Below are positions 26,481-41,100 of a DNA stretch of 64,000 nt, piece by piece. Under the pieces are notes generated by a model that was not told the origin of the DNA, made no database searches, and was given only the letters and a program-made list of their open reading frames with translations. Origin of the DNA: Diprion similis. Lineage: Eukaryota > Arthropoda > Insecta > Hymenoptera > Diprionidae. A program made the position numbers and the translations under genes. Location of the stretch: assembly GCF_021155765.1 (NCBI RefSeq), contig NC_060112.1:18228001-18292000 (forward strand). Direction: 5' to 3'. How positions within the stretch are numbered: the stretch's first letter is position 1; the number at the start of each line of letters is the position of its first letter.

Positions 26481-29400
26481 GCCATCCTCTCACCCCCATC
26501 CTTGTCCATATTATTCGCGGCAACTTGGGAGTGTATCAAACCGGATATCCACGTGCCGTCGTCACTTATTATTACTTAGAGGGGTGCAGCTACCGCAGGA
26601 GCAAATCAAGTTGTATTCGTTCTTCCTACGTTTATTTTGCTTATCATCTCATATCTTTCTGAGTGAAAATTAATTTCGTACAATTTTGCGATTCAATTTA
26701 ATGACGGGATCCTTCGATATATGTTACTTCACACAATCCTGAATCCTGACAGAGATCAGCGGTATTGCAGTGAATTGCGCGAAGGAGGACAACGATTCGT
26801 AAGACTTTCACGAAATGGCTACTTGTTTTCAGAGCTTAGATTGGTATCATTTTTTATGCATATTCTTGTGCTGAACATTTCTTTTTAGAATCGTTCTGGT
26901 CTACATTATCCCAATAACTATATATGATTATATGCACGTATTATACAGCCGATAGAGATCACTGCTAAATGAATCTTACGCATATTATTACAAATGGCTA
27001 TAAATGTTCTCAATTTACGGTTCATAGATTTTTGGTGAGTCAATGGTTATTGATCTGTAAACCATCCTGCAAAATAACATTACCATTATTATTTACAGGC
27101 AGCCTGAACAAGTTCAAAATATTTGTCATGATTTACTCATTCGGTTGCAAGAAACCGTAGATTTTCGATACAGTTTGGTAAAAAATAGCAAGAATGAAAA
27201 ATTATTATACTTTTTTGGAAGACCAATGGATCGTCTTGTATACGGAGATAATTAGAATACAGACGGAAAAAATATGTACAGCTTTTCGTAGTACACAATA
27301 TCGACAAAGTTTTACTGGAATGAATTTACAAGGTGAATTGTTGTCGGGTGAGATGTTTTCGTGATGAAAATTAATCTCCTCGAGTTTTCGGTTCTTTTAC
27401 ATTTATCATTGCTGAGTATTGGTGTGGATCCGTATTTATAGGATAAATCGTAGATTCATTATATTCCATACAAATGACCTTATTGCAGGTTGATGCAAAA
27501 GTGGCGTTGCGTGCGTGATCGTTTGTTTCAAGCATAAGCTTAATTCGAATCGCACTTAAACTAACGAGATAACGAAAGCTTAACGTGAGCTTCCCGGCCT
27601 GCTACACTGATGTCACTTAGTTGGTTCTGCGAGGCAATATAGTTTGCTCAAAGAAATTCCACAATATTGGTGCCGTGCTGCGAATTGAGCGAGCGAACTA
27701 GCTTTGATATCCTGCGACGGTAAACCAATTATAAATAACATAAATTAGTGATTTGAAATCTGGCCATTTGCTATAATTTTGTCTTGACAAAGCTGGTGCA
27801 CATGATCAGAGAATATTTCATTCAATAACTTGTTTTCGAAAACATTAATGCCGGTTCGAGCACCTTCAAGTCAGCGGTAAAATGCTCCAATGTGAAAAGT
27901 ATGCCATAGTGTGAAAGTGTCAACGGTTTCACAAAAGTATAAAAGAAATACTTGGCGTGGCTCGCAACTCTCTTCTCTTCGCCAGAATGGAAACTATTCC
28001 AGCAAAGAAGAACAAGCAGAAGAAGTGTCTGTTTTGGAAAAAAGCCAGGATTCGCACCTCCGAAGCCTTTGCTGAACTGGAATGCCACTCGAATTAGCAC
28101 TTTTTCATCGACTTGGAACTCGACACCATAAGTAGTCCTGTCTCGAGTGGATTCGGCACCATGGATTATAAGGTGGAAAGGGTTTTTCACAGGCAAGATG
28201 AATGTGCCCGTGGCTTACTCGAGGAACAGTATTTTCCCAGCGCAGGTTGCGCTACAGATAGAGGGAAATATACGTACAAGAGAGAATGGAGAGAAATTGG
28301 GCGATTGAAGGATCTCGAGGCTGGATTAGTGTCGAGGACCTCCGATGTCATCCACGTTGGGGAACCATCCACTTCATCAGTGCTCAGGGATTTCGACTAA
28401 CGCAGAAACTTGAGATAAAAACCTCAAGTACCATTGTGCCTGAAAAGCATTTACCATCACGCGACTCATTCCCGTTAGAATTGTACTGCGAATTGTCCGA
28501 GCAAATGTCAGTAATGAGTTAACGACTGTGATTACATTCTGGTATTGAAGACATTGTTAATTTCTGTAAAATAGGATTATTTATCATAAATTTCAGTTGA
28601 ATTTACAATTAGATACAACTTTTGACACGATTACGATTGATTATGCACAGCGATTGTCAATTCATAATCGCGCAAAATTGCTAATAAGTTTATTGTTTTT
28701 CCCTTAGTACCAACGAGTGGCATCAAAAATTTCGCAAAAAAAGAACAAGAAAAAAAAAAAAACATTATCGAGTTAATGCTGACCGGAAATGAAGAGTTTT
28801 TACAAAATCACCAGACAAACAAGTCCGTTAAAAAATTTCTCATCGATCAGGTCCAACTGCAGGCGAGATTATACTTTCCCGCAACCTTTTCACCGCGGTT
28901 GCTCTGCAACTATAGAAATCCCACAGATTCATTGATTTCGCGAATGGAAGAGGAACACCGATTGTTATGAAGAGTCGAGCGAACGTACGCGCAGTAAAAC
29001 CGTCGATTCCACCTCCGCTCGCCACCTTTCACCAGTTCAGAAAGGAACTTCTAAAGTTCATCCCGCGTTTATTTGGAATAATGCACACGATGTTGAACTT
29101 CTCACATTTATATTGCACAGTCTCTTCACTTTAACGTTTGCGCAATTAATCTCGGCGGCAGTTTGCAAATCGTTGATGCATAATACTTTCAAAACAAGCG
29201 CATATCACATTATATGCATTGGACATATTCATGTGTCGTAGGAGCTCATCTGGTCATCCGGTTTACATTTAGGTACATATTCGATTGATCAAACGGTGAA
29301 GAAAATTCTCGTCAGCTGTTAATGCAATAGGTATGATTCGACTCACGTTGAGCCGTTCTTTCCCCGGGTTCTATGGAATCCCCTCACCGGCTATCGATTA

Positions 29401-32400
29401 ATTTGACAACGATATCGCTTCGCTGCCCTGCAGGTTACTAACCCGGGCTTATCGTTGGCTCCGCAATTAGCATCGGTGGTTAGCTTCGTAGTGTTAGGTG
29501 GAGGATGTACACACATTGCAGCAAGCTGGTAATATTCTTTGCCAAGACGAGTTCAGTCCGTCGTGGGCCGATATCCTGATGTAATCGCCGGTACCTCGGC
29601 GGGTTTCCCTTCCCTTGTAATCTTCAGTCGAAGAAATGAACCCGAGTCGAGATGCAGTGGTTAGTTTAGAAACTGGAGTGCACCTGATCCTACAGGCCTA
29701 TAACGTATACTTACGAGCGTAATATTATGTTCACGCGAATATTTTAGTGGAAATAGTACGGTTTTTGAAAGATGTGCTGCTTGAAGTGCACAACAGTTTT
29801 TGGTCGGCCTTATTTCGCATTCAGATTCTACGATTATACACCTGGTGCTGTAAGGAATCTGAAAATAATTATAGAGGACACCGTTTATTTATTAGTAAGT
29901 ATACCTACGTATGTAAACGGTGGATCGGGATGGAAAATTCATTGGTCAGTGACGTGGGTGTCGGGGTTGATTGCGATCATTTGTCAAACGTATTGTAGGT
30001 ACGCTATGTTTTACACACTGATGAACATGCCTGATGAATTTTTTCCTCCAGAGGGGACACGGTTGCGCGATGCTATATCAATCCGATAAAAAATGTCATT
30101 AAAATAGCTCCTATGCAATCGCGAAATACTTGTACCCACTTTAATGTTCCCGATAAGTATGCGAAACCGCTTTTCCTTTCTGCTTTAGTCGTTTTTATAC
30201 CTGTGAAGTCCGTAAATATCCGAGGGTACACTCAGGCTGCAACATTTGTTTTACGACAGTTTTGCAAAGTGTAAAACGTGTTAGTACTTTCGGTGTATAA
30301 TGTCAGAATTAACAATCTTTGAAGAGATAAGAAGCAAGAAATTCCATGCAGTGATTCGTAACCTAAGCAGAGCACGAATTTGTTCTGCTAACATTTATTC
30401 CAATTATTTGCAATATTCGTTCGTGCCTGTTTCGTACGTTATGCAACATTCTATGTTAGCAACTGATATTAAAAATGCTAGTGACATTCTAAGTACTTCC
30501 AACCAGTTCAAGTTCTTGTAAATCATAATATTATGTCTATATAATTTTGAACGTCAAAACTGCACTCTTACCTACACATTTTTTTCCAGTTTTGAAATGA
30601 GTATATATACCAAGTAAAATCGGTGGCTGTCCAGGCCGCTGTTTCGAGGACATTTAAATGTTTTGCACCTTGGTCTACGTAAATCGGTTCATGGTTCAAG
30701 CTGGCACAGACTTACAGCCAAGTGGCTTTACCACGCAGTCGCGTAAATCGATTAGGTGTCATTACGGCTGTACTTTTACTAGGATAATGGAATTATTCTA
30801 TATTACTGAGCTTACAAGCCCCCAGACATTGAGGCCTGACGATAGCGATTCGATATTTTTCCAGGATTCTTAAATCACGCATTCCGTCAAGCATTGCGAC
30901 TCTCCTGTCTCCGGTTACAAATTCGTACTTCGCTGTTTCCACTCAATGTCTATAATTATTATTTTTACAGAATTATGAAAGTAGTTCGACCCGCCGCCCG
31001 CATGTTCCACTCGTAGTTTACGCCGCATATTTTGTGCTATCTAACAAACTTTACTATCCCAGTTCGCTACATGCCGGGATACTCGTATAATATCCATCTG
31101 CATACTGACGCGCGTTTTTTGTGCCCGCGAATAAATTCAAAAGGAGCAAAAATTTGGACGAATATCGTTTATCAATGAACTTGACGAATGATCAGTCAAA
31201 GCATAAAAATATATTTTTTTTCTCTCACATAATCAGAATATTAAGCGATTAATACTTCCGTCCAATATATTTTTTTTCTCAATTAACAATCCGCGGTTTT
31301 TTGGGTAACGAAAAACGCATTATGGTTGTTCGCCGAGGCGTGATGGGGATTGTCGGTTTCTCGTAATCACGTTCTGTTACGCATAATGGTGTTGATTAGA
31401 CGAGCTTACAAGGATGGAGAAGCCTGCACGCAATTTGTAAAACACGAGGGAAATGTCACTCAAAAACTACCACAGTTTCACGCATCGTCCTGCACACGTA
31501 ATAGCACTGAGAGAAAAAAAAGTCGTTAAATCAACTAAACGTGCGTTCACAGGCGGCGAAATAAATATTTATTGGTGTCAATTCATTTTCCCGTCCTTGG
31601 TCGCCCATTTAGTTTATTCAACAACTCTTTTCTCTCAGTGTGCGAATTGCATATTCGCCTATACCAGCATGCCGCGTATAAATACCAGCTTGTGTGTGTC
31701 TGAGTATAACTGTCGCGATCACTTGCTATCACACGTCTATCTAGGAATACACTTTATGTTACTCATACGACAGTAAAACCCACCGGTTAACCAGTTCCTA
31801 TCTACTAGTCAGCAACTGTAGACTCCGCACTTGATATACTTAGGCCGTGGTAAAGTTTTCGTGTCTTATAGTCTAACTGAAAAAGCTCGAGCTTAGAACA
31901 TTGCAAGAATCGTGGTTACCTATGCTTGTTGAAAATTCAGAGAGGCGTAACAACGAAGCACGATGTACACAATATCCTATTAACTCGAACAAGCATTAAA
32001 AATTAGACTATTTTTATCTCGCCTGCTTAATTTCACTACCAAAAAATGAGACCGTTTCACCACAATATAACTCGCCAAAAATATTACATTTTTTAGGATT
32101 GCACCTGCCTTGTAAACTTGTCAACTACACTCGCTACCGCGGTGTATTGATGTCGCCAGGTGCATGATTAAGAATTGGAAGAATTATTTCATGTCTATAA
32201 CTCGCAATACCACAGAGGGTCTAAACATTATACGACATCTAATAGGCGTAGGATAAAGAATGGCAGTGAACAGTATCGGTAGATCGTAATAAAATTATAC
32301 TAATTATGCTGTCCTATCGCTTGTATAATCCGCGAATTACAATGTGAGGTATTAACTGGCCGCTATCTGATGATATGCGCACGCACTACATATGACGGAT

Positions 32401-35400
32401 AAAAAAAAAAAAGGAGAAACGGCTAGTAATATATCTGTTAAATGTATAATATCTACGTTTCCGCACAAGCTACATTTATAGCTGCTAGTGATTCACAGAT
32501 TACCACGTGCCATGTAAATGAAAAGCCTTGATCAATTTTCGAATGATATTTACTTATCTCGATATTATGTATACCCACATCGAGTGTGGATTTTGGGGAA
32601 AGATTCGTCGGCATTAAAGAGACTTTGTAATTTAATTGTAAGCCCGCGTATGAATTTGGGCGTTTAGCGCGCACGCTCTTGCAATAACTGGACAGTGGGA
32701 GGTTTCGGGATCGCAGCAGTTACACGGAAATAGCGACTGGTGCTCACAGCGTTTCATTATTTTCTCCGATATATTCTTGACCGAAATATAATGTACAACC
32801 GGGTATCAGTCTTTCGTTAGATCGCTTAATTGCTAGTCGAGTTTTGCAAATGTTACCTAATCGCCGTTGATGCAACGAAGAATTCACACTCTGGTAAAGC
32901 GTTACAACTCTGTTACAAGTTATGCCACGCATACACGTTAATCAATTTCAAATTATATTTAGACATGCGACTATTCGTCCGAATGCCGAGTGGATTCCGC
33001 GGAGAAAATAGTGCTTACTAAAATATGTATACATATATTTATTCAGTCTGTGAAAATCTCTGTAACTGCGAAAGGTCGCGACTCTGATATGCGTTATCGC
33101 TCGTCTATACAGCTCGCTACGTATATTGTACTTTATTCTGAATTTAATTACCAAAATTTCATTGACAAGGAATTAAATTACACTCAAGTTAGATAGGCAC
33201 GTGTGCAGTGCTTTCCGGAAAATGTGTACCACGCGGAATGACGAGTGTGAACTTTTAAGATTGACTCCCTCAGTGCGTGTCATGTGGGGAGAGGAAGCGG
33301 TTAGAAAAATTGTCCATCAACGAGGATTTGGTATGTTGACTTACGTGGAAGCGTGTTCTCTCTTGGGTTGCAAGCTTTCACGTTGTTCACCAAATTGTTA
33401 AATTCAGCTCAAATCATTACAAGAATCGCCACCATATGGCTGTCTCGATCATAAACTTATTGTTTATCCATTTATAGTCACTCAATCGTTTGCTTAATCA
33501 CTTTTGCCGAGTAAATACTGATTCTTCATATCGTCTGGTTTAATCTGTCGTTGGTTCATGACGTCATAGTTCTCATTTTCCACGGCATATGTTATGTTTG
33601 TCGATGAAATGTACACAACGAGACGAACGATCAGACGCATGCATTTAGTCACTCTTTATAAATAACTTTCCGATACCATGTCACGTATAACAACTCGTGA
33701 TAACTGCATAGTATTTAGGATCAACATATGGAGTAAAACTTCACTTTTTTCGCTACCCCTAATCCTCATCGAACGTCTTGTCACGCTAAGCTCGCTTTCA
33801 GGACTGTGAAGAACTCTCAGCACTTCTTCAGCTCCTTCGAATGTACACTACAAAAAATATTTCTTGGTCAGAAATTCTGAACCATACTTACGGTATGGAG
33901 TGAAGAGTTTCCTCCAACCGAGAAAGGTCCGAAATTCTTTTATTCAATGGTGCAAACAAAATTGTGGAATCATACACAACATTATTTTATAAGATCAATA
34001 AAACTCTCTCAATCAATAATGTGTATAGTACTTTTGGAAATCCGTTTGAAAAATATTTTACTCAGTGTAAATTCGTTGAATGAATATTTATTTTTTCTCA
34101 GCTTCGACGTGTTGACCTAAATCAGGTTATACCTTCATCTACTACTCATCTACTGTACGAGTTTTCTTCAAGAAAATAGTTTAGATAAACGGTCGTTAAG
34201 ATTTCTTTGTATCGGGATGAAAAGTTACAGTTCGTTTGTGTGACGGAGCAGAATAAAAAAAATTTTTTCACTAAAAATTAAAGAACCATCATGGGGTTCA
34301 AATTTTTCCCACGTGATTATCCGCAAGTCCTGTAAGCTTTGAAAAGCGGTCTGAAAAACATCCAGTAGATTCATCGAAGAATTTCCTTAACTTCATTAAA
34401 ATATCGTTTTCCTGATCGTGACAGCAATATGGATGTATTGTATTTTGTAATTGGTGTATGAACTTAAATCATAAGAAGTCTTGTTACTAAATCATGAACA
34501 TTGCGCTCAATTTCTGACCAGTAGCTGATGTTTATTCCAATGCGTTGAAGGTAATTTTGCTCTGCGGTGAAAAATGAACGAATGAATATTTGAAACTTTA
34601 TGAAGCATGCATTCATCGCGTTGTATGATTTCCAACCATTGTGGAATAATTTTCTCTATCGACTACATCGTGCATATACCAAACGGCCTAGGAGTCATGA
34701 AGAATTATCAGTCCGCGTACCGCACACAGAATTCCTGGTTATCGTTTTAACTGTTCAGTCACTGGCAGACGGTAGATAGAACCAGGAAAAGTCGAACGTT
34801 AGTTTATAAAAGTGATATTGTCAATTATTGAACAAAGTATATCACAGCCAATGGCAGCAGTCAGATTATAACAAAAGTGTACGGAAAGATTATAATGCGA
34901 GAAATTGTTATAAAGAATGGGAAAAAAATATACAGGGAAATTATGAAGATCATTCCCGTACTTTTATGGAAACAGTTTTCATATTCTTTCGTCCCCACAT
35001 GGAAATAGTCTCGATAATTTATTTAAAGTATATTTCTTCCGTACTTTATATCGTTTCATTGCATTAAAATCTGTCAGTGTGAAAAAAAACAAGAATTATT
35101 CCGAGTGGTTCGTGTTGTCGGTACATGTTACGTATTATCATACAGACGGGGAAAACCTCCAGATAACACATAAAGGTCAGGTTTCTTTCTTTCTTACGAA
35201 TTTATTGCTATCGTATAAAAATAATGTAAACAACTTCGCATCTGGAAGATATTTTTATGATACGTGCAATATCATTTCGATGGAAACAAGCCAATAAAAA
35301 AAAAGCGGGCTCACTGCTTCCAATACATATTATTCACCGATTTTGTGTCAGCCGAAATAAGAAAGCACGTGTGATCCCCGCGCGCCATTGTTAATCATGA

Positions 35401-35912
35401 TAAATCCGATCTCCAGCTATTATAAAACCAGCTGACAATGAGCTGTATAAATTATGTATAGCCAGTTAAGAGATACTCTTTCACACCTTCATGACGAGTG
35501 TTTACGTCAATTAATATAAACGAGATATAGATTGCGATCGATTGTAAGTGGTTCGGATCCATATGTTACGTCTGTACTGCGCGAGACTGGCGACCGCGGA
35601 TGAGAAATGGCAGAGAGCTGCCGTGTCACATGATATTGATTGTCAGTAAAATTGGAAAACGTTATTGGAACGCTGAGATTATCAGTCCAGCTTGTTTTTG
35701 TTATATCACAGCCCTTTCACAAGTCCGTCATCATGGCCAGTGGGCGTATGCAAGCAGCTTTTTTAATGTTAGTGCGTGGTGTAGGTAGGAATACCGTCGA
35801 TAAGATAACGGAGACGCAGTTGGCGGTGGTTTGTTTCATCGTGACCCAAACGAACAGTACGATCGGTTGGTTCTTTAAATTATATTGGCCTGATTCGGTG
35901 ATTTGAATCCAG
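26481..35912. other. Long stretch without a recognised gene
   Basis: Mixed AT-rich sequence and GC-richer islands, for example 29330-29660. Possible retroelement relic at 28030-28150 (- strand; see findings). The other open frames have no recognisable motif and no consistent splice sites. It may be a large intron or contain enhancers. Confidence 0.4.
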
Positions 35913-36008
35913 GTTCTGAAGACGTGCCGTCGTTACTGTGCCGCAGACGGCGTCAATGCTTCGGCATCCTCCGATCTCGCCGAAGAAGGTGCGGCTGAAA
36001 CATTGAAG
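35913..36008 (+). other. Isolated exon-shaped segment (32 codons)
   Basis: The segment is bounded by CCAG| and AAG|GTATGA, is 96 bases long with phase 0 at both ends, and is open throughout, encoding VLKTCRRYCAAD...AAETLK. Codon third positions are GC-rich, unlike the flanks. The polypyrimidine tract is weak. It cannot be coding in frame with the fucosyltransferase exon at 38107, where an in-frame TAG precedes the ATG, so it is either untranslated leader or part of another transcript. Product unknown. Confidence 0.3.
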
Positions 36009-37830
36009 GTATGACGCAAGTATCGGTATTTAATACACGCCGCTTCGTAATCGCGTCGATTCATTAATCAAGAATCAGCTGACGCCAGTCGAATTTGGAA
36101 ACTTCGACCCAGGTAGAATCACCTGTCGCAAACGGCTTTCCGACTTTTTCGAAACACTTTTGGCGGTAGCAGGTCGCGGTTACAACGAAGGGACTCGGTT
36201 ATCCTTATTAACATTAACTGGTGCTATAATTTGGAGCCACTTTTTTCCCTGTTTATTTAACTGTCGATGAACCAACCACCGTTGGGTCAGAACACTTGGG
36301 ATTAATTATCCAAATTGTGTATACACGATTACAGAGTGTTGTAATTACGTGATTGCGGCTTTTCACACACACACATACCATAGGACAAGGTCACCTCGTA
36401 CACCGGTTAATATCGATCTTTAGCAATGGTGAGAATGGTGACACTTCTCAATGAATCTTGTCTCTTATGAATATTGCGTGCAACTGATGATTATCCGCAC
36501 GGAACAAGTCTATAATGTTAAATCAGGACGGGACACATTACAATAATACCGTTATACAATGAGCGAGGGTAAAAAAATTCTTTTTAAAACTCTAATACGT
36601 CAATAGATAGTTCGAAATGCCGAGTACCTGAACGTAGCCGCGTGTAAATATGCCGGTCACTTGATAATAACCGCAGATAACAGCTGAGCCATACGGGTTA
36701 TCTTGACGCAGCGTTTAATCTGACAATGGGGAAAATAATTTCCCATACACGAGAACTCTTTTCTGTATAACCTCAGTCACAATCAGTCCGCTCGACTCCA
36801 TCTGACGCAGGTATCACAGAGTGGACGTGAACTGAAGAACGGAGGGAAGCGATATTCCAATGATTTCGACCTCCAGCTGAACAAATAACGCGGCAATCCG
36901 ATATCGGCATCGCCCTAAAGGCGTAGGATTGGAAGTTGAGATTCAGGTGTCGGTTTTGGGTCCGAAGAAATAAAAAGGGCCCTTGGTTTTACAGATTCGC
37001 GGATTGCATGAACGTCATAGAGCGTTGCGGTACCGCGGAATTCTCGGTGCAGAACGTTGCGTCCCGTTGTCGTTTTCACTGGCCCATTCTTCAACTGTGA
37101 CGTTTTGTACTTTTGTACAACGGTGTTTCGCGAACGGTTTTTCTCTGGCTGCACAAGCCGCTTCGCAGTCTGAACCGTAGTTAGTACCAGATCTGAAATA
37201 CGTATATTGATATAAATTTAAAGCTAAAAATGCATGAGTTTAGTTGACTTTCGTAAGGCACTGCAGGCGCCTTTGTTCCATCGACAATTACCCGAGTATC
37301 TGTAATATATGTACGAGTACGGCAACACTTTTGAAACGACAAACTGTTCAAATTATAGTCTTCTCCGTCTGTTTAATTGTTTTCGCAAGTGTTCAATATC
37401 TATAGACAAACATTTTATGTACTTACCAGTGAGAACAGGAATGTGCCCGAAATACGACGTCGATTATTATCGTTATCCGGTCTCGATTAGACGTTGGTCG
37501 TTTTCTCTAGAGTGAAAGCGAAAGCACTTTTTGTTTAAGGAGTTGGCGGAAAAACACATTAGCCAAGTTATTTGTAAATTTTATATATTTATTTTATATG
37601 CATACATACCTCAATGCGGAATGTATGTGCCAGTGATGAATTCGAGTATTTTTCTTCAGCCGTGTATTCCATCGTTTACGCGGGTGTCCTGTCTCACGTA
37701 CCACATGGAGAAAAATATCTCGCTTTGGTTATGCTAAATTCAATAATAATACGTGTCTGATAATTATTGTGATTATGTGCTAAATTCAGAAGCATATAAT
37801 ATTTTTGTGACATTTATAGCTGAAGCGAAC
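36009..37830. other. Intergenic or leader-intron sequence
   Basis: GC-richer parts occur at about 36780-37190, with acceptor-like TTTTACAG near 36990. No protein recognised. Confidence 0.35.
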
Positions 37831-37869
37831 ACGTTTTGTCGAAGCTGACGAAACCGCAATTGCTTATCG

Positions 37870-37960
37870 CAAGCGGAAGCAACACTCAGCGCTAACACGT
37901 GGCTGCTCAGTCCGTGTGTTACGCACTTCGATTGCGTTTAGAGTTCCCGAGTTTGCCGTG
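37870..37960 (+). other. Candidate 5' non-coding exon of fucosyltransferase
   Basis: A consensus donor CGTG|GTGAGT at 37960/37961 is followed 146 bases later by the acceptor TGTTTCAG at 38106. The exon carrying the start codon begins at 38107. The upstream limit is not determined. Confidence 0.45.
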
Positions 37961-38162
37961 GTGAGTTCTCCAGACACCGTGAATTTGCCACACCGAATTT
38001 CCTTTGGTTTGAATCGTAATTTTTTACCTCATTTTCAAGATGGAATCAAAATTGATTTAATTATGGTTATGACACTGAAATAATTACCTTCTAATCCCTG
38101 TTTCAGATTAGCTGGATGTCGAAGAGCTAGCCGGCGAAGGAAATTCCCGGCGATATTGCTCG

Positions 38163-41100
38163 ATGTTTACACAACTTCGAGGAATGGCTGTCGGTCTGAT
38201 GCGGTTTTCTTTGAAACGATGTTTTCTGTACATCTTATGTCTCACCGTGGCATTATTCTTCGTACTAAACGTTCGTCAGAGAGATTTTTGGCATCCCCCA
38301 CGAACGGATGCTGTTCACGCGGAGACATCAGCGAGGACGATATCTGACGGGCCGAAGGTATGTTCAAAGTCACAGCGATTTTTCCTTCATTCCATAAATA
38401 TTTTAAGGAAAGATTTTTTCAAAGCCCTTGTCAGACATTCAGATTTATTTTATTCATTTTATTTCGGATAACGTCGGAAGAAGAAATAATATGGCGAATT
38501 AACCCTTCGGTACGCTTGACAATCAATCAAAGTCATACGTGAGTTGATATGAAAGTATCAGCTGGACTTGGTTCAATTGAATTTAATGATATTGATTCCA
38601 ATTATAATTTGGTAGATGTATATCAACTGGAGAATTAATCGATTAGTCAATCGATACAATATCGGATCAGCTGATATTTGGGCCACCATATGTTCATATC
38701 TTACAATTCGGTGAGAATAAACCTGAGGCAGTGGAGAAGGGGAAAACAGATTAACAATTGTGCAAATTGACTAGTAAAATAAGTAAATCTTTGATACCTT
38801 GCATCTTAGTTGTAAAATGAAAAGTTTTTAATATCACACAAGTTAGTAGTCCTTCGAATTTGAATATTTCAACGAGAGATCTGTTTTCTCAGAAAATTTA
38901 TTTTTGTTTGTACGGTCATTGTTCCTTGTCACCCACAGCTCCAGTTTCCAGCTCTTCCTGAATTCACGCCGTGACGACAGGAAGAGCGTAAAGATTTTAT
39001 CACTTCTAATTCGGTACAATAACTTTTTCCAGTCTGCGTCGAGTTGACTGGTAGCCACGTGTCAACCGAGCTCATATGTGCGTTCGTTGTGTTGCAAGCT
39101 GTCTAATTATTTCAGCTATTTCATTGTGTCAATGTAAAACATTATACGAGTAATAATTATCAATCGTGTAGGTAATAATAACGCGAATCGTTTGTTGAAC
39201 GTCGTGCAGGCTGAAATTAAGCGCTGTAAACGTAAAAATATGAGAATTAAAGAAGCAATAAATTGAGGCTCATACAACAGCTCGCCACGCGTTCTATTTT
39301 TCAGTTGCACGCGAAAGCTCGCAGTGCTGCTTGATGCAGTGGTTACCCTGGGTTTTGTGCACATATTGTATAATATATTTACGTGATTTGAATCATGGAG
39401 TCCGCATCTTTGTTAAATTGAGAAATTTGAATCGCAGATGAAACAGGTTTGGTCTACGAAGAAGAGAGTCCGTCCTAAGAGCAAAGGAAAAGAAAAGATA
39501 GCAACAGAGGTATTGTCGACAAGCAAATTTAATACAGGACTCGGACTACGTATTAGTCGTGCTTGAAAGTGCTTCGCAGAAGCAAAACCTAAGGACCCTT
39601 TCCTCGATCCTTGAATTTTACACGATATAGCATGGCGCGCCATATTATCGCGTCACGTCTGCTTTATAGATTAGCTACAAGCTTTGCCCAAGCGATACAG
39701 AAACTTGAGAGTAAATTATTCAAGCACAAAATAGCCAGCCACTTACAATTAGAAATCTAGAACATCAATCCTCATTATGTGTAATATCATGGTATACTCG
39801 TATGGTCCTTCGAATGAAATTAAAGTCACCCTTATTTTTTTAATTCCTTGTCTGGTGCGAAATTTTGTCATAAATTCGTGGCAACTATCACACGTGTATA
39901 ACGTACATTCCACATGTGCAAACCACGTTCGATGGTAAATAAATTGCTTCTGCCTCACGGTCACGACATTGAACTCGTTTCAAACGTCGTGAACTGGCAG
40001 GATAAGGTGAGAGACCACACCATATTTGTTCAGCTGATAATTTCGTAACCCAAACATCGACACTGCCAGAGGTACTTTTCAGGGTTACATACTTCAGGGG
40101 TAAAAATTGCCTGCCGTGTCTGTAATGAAGATATGTGGTAATACTTTTCTCGTCCTCTTGTCTCTGTTCCAACTTTAAGAATAAACCTTTAAAACGTGAC
40201 CTCTGAAGCCTGTCAGACTGTGTGCAATCGTACCGATTTAACTAACTTGAAAATAGTCGAGACGAGGCTAAAGCGCTACTGCAGTCCCGATGTTGCGCTA
40301 TAATACTTTATAAGGTCGGGCGATTATTTCTATTGTTCAAAACTGGGGTAAGACACGACACTACACGGAACAGTGCAAAGGTTAATTTTCCGCTTTGAGC
40401 CAAGCGTAACGTGATACGTTATCCCCGTTAGGAGGAACAGGGTGCTGGACTTCCTCGTCACTCTGAAATGACGGGAAGGCTCATATGGGAATAGCACTGT
40501 TAATAAGTTCATTTCGGCAGTGATGAAACGACCATCTCATAAGCTCGTATATTCAGTATCCAGCAGCTCGTAGGATTGTTGTATACTACTATTAATAGGA
40601 CAAGTTTGGTCCAAATCACTCATTCAGACTTTTGACTCATCCTGTACTTGGTAGATAACGATAACGCTAATCGGGTGATATAGAATCAGCGACTATTCTA
40701 TTCATTCGAGGGACCAATTTTGTTTGTACATATAATACACACTTAACGAATGTGAACCGCGTTTTATGGGCATCCGAATAAGTGCACCACGTGTAATAAA
40801 GCTGACCTGATTTTCAAGGCGGTGAATTCGTCCGCGTTGGTCAATTTACTGGAAATATCAGAAGTCGTTTGGGATCCAGCCCACAGACCGTGGTACATGA
40901 AGGATGGCCACCGATTGCCACATCCGGCACCGAGATTTCGGCGTACTGGGAAACGCGTCGCTCGTCTCTGGCCCGAAGAAGATCCTATGGAAGATCGCAT
41001 CACCAATCAGGTCGGACCTTGGCACGTTATGATGCATTCTTTGTTACCCTTCTCACCGAAATCTAGGTCAATATTCAAGATTGCGGCAAATTGGGTCGCA

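Noticed and set aside
26067-26673. Several 90-125 codon frames on both strands
   Set aside because: They overlap one another in a CpG-rich stretch, carry no motif, and are expected from scarce stop codons.
29747-30089. Overlapping frames of 83 and 105 codons
   Set aside because: No family resemblance and no consistent splice sites; not supported as a gene.
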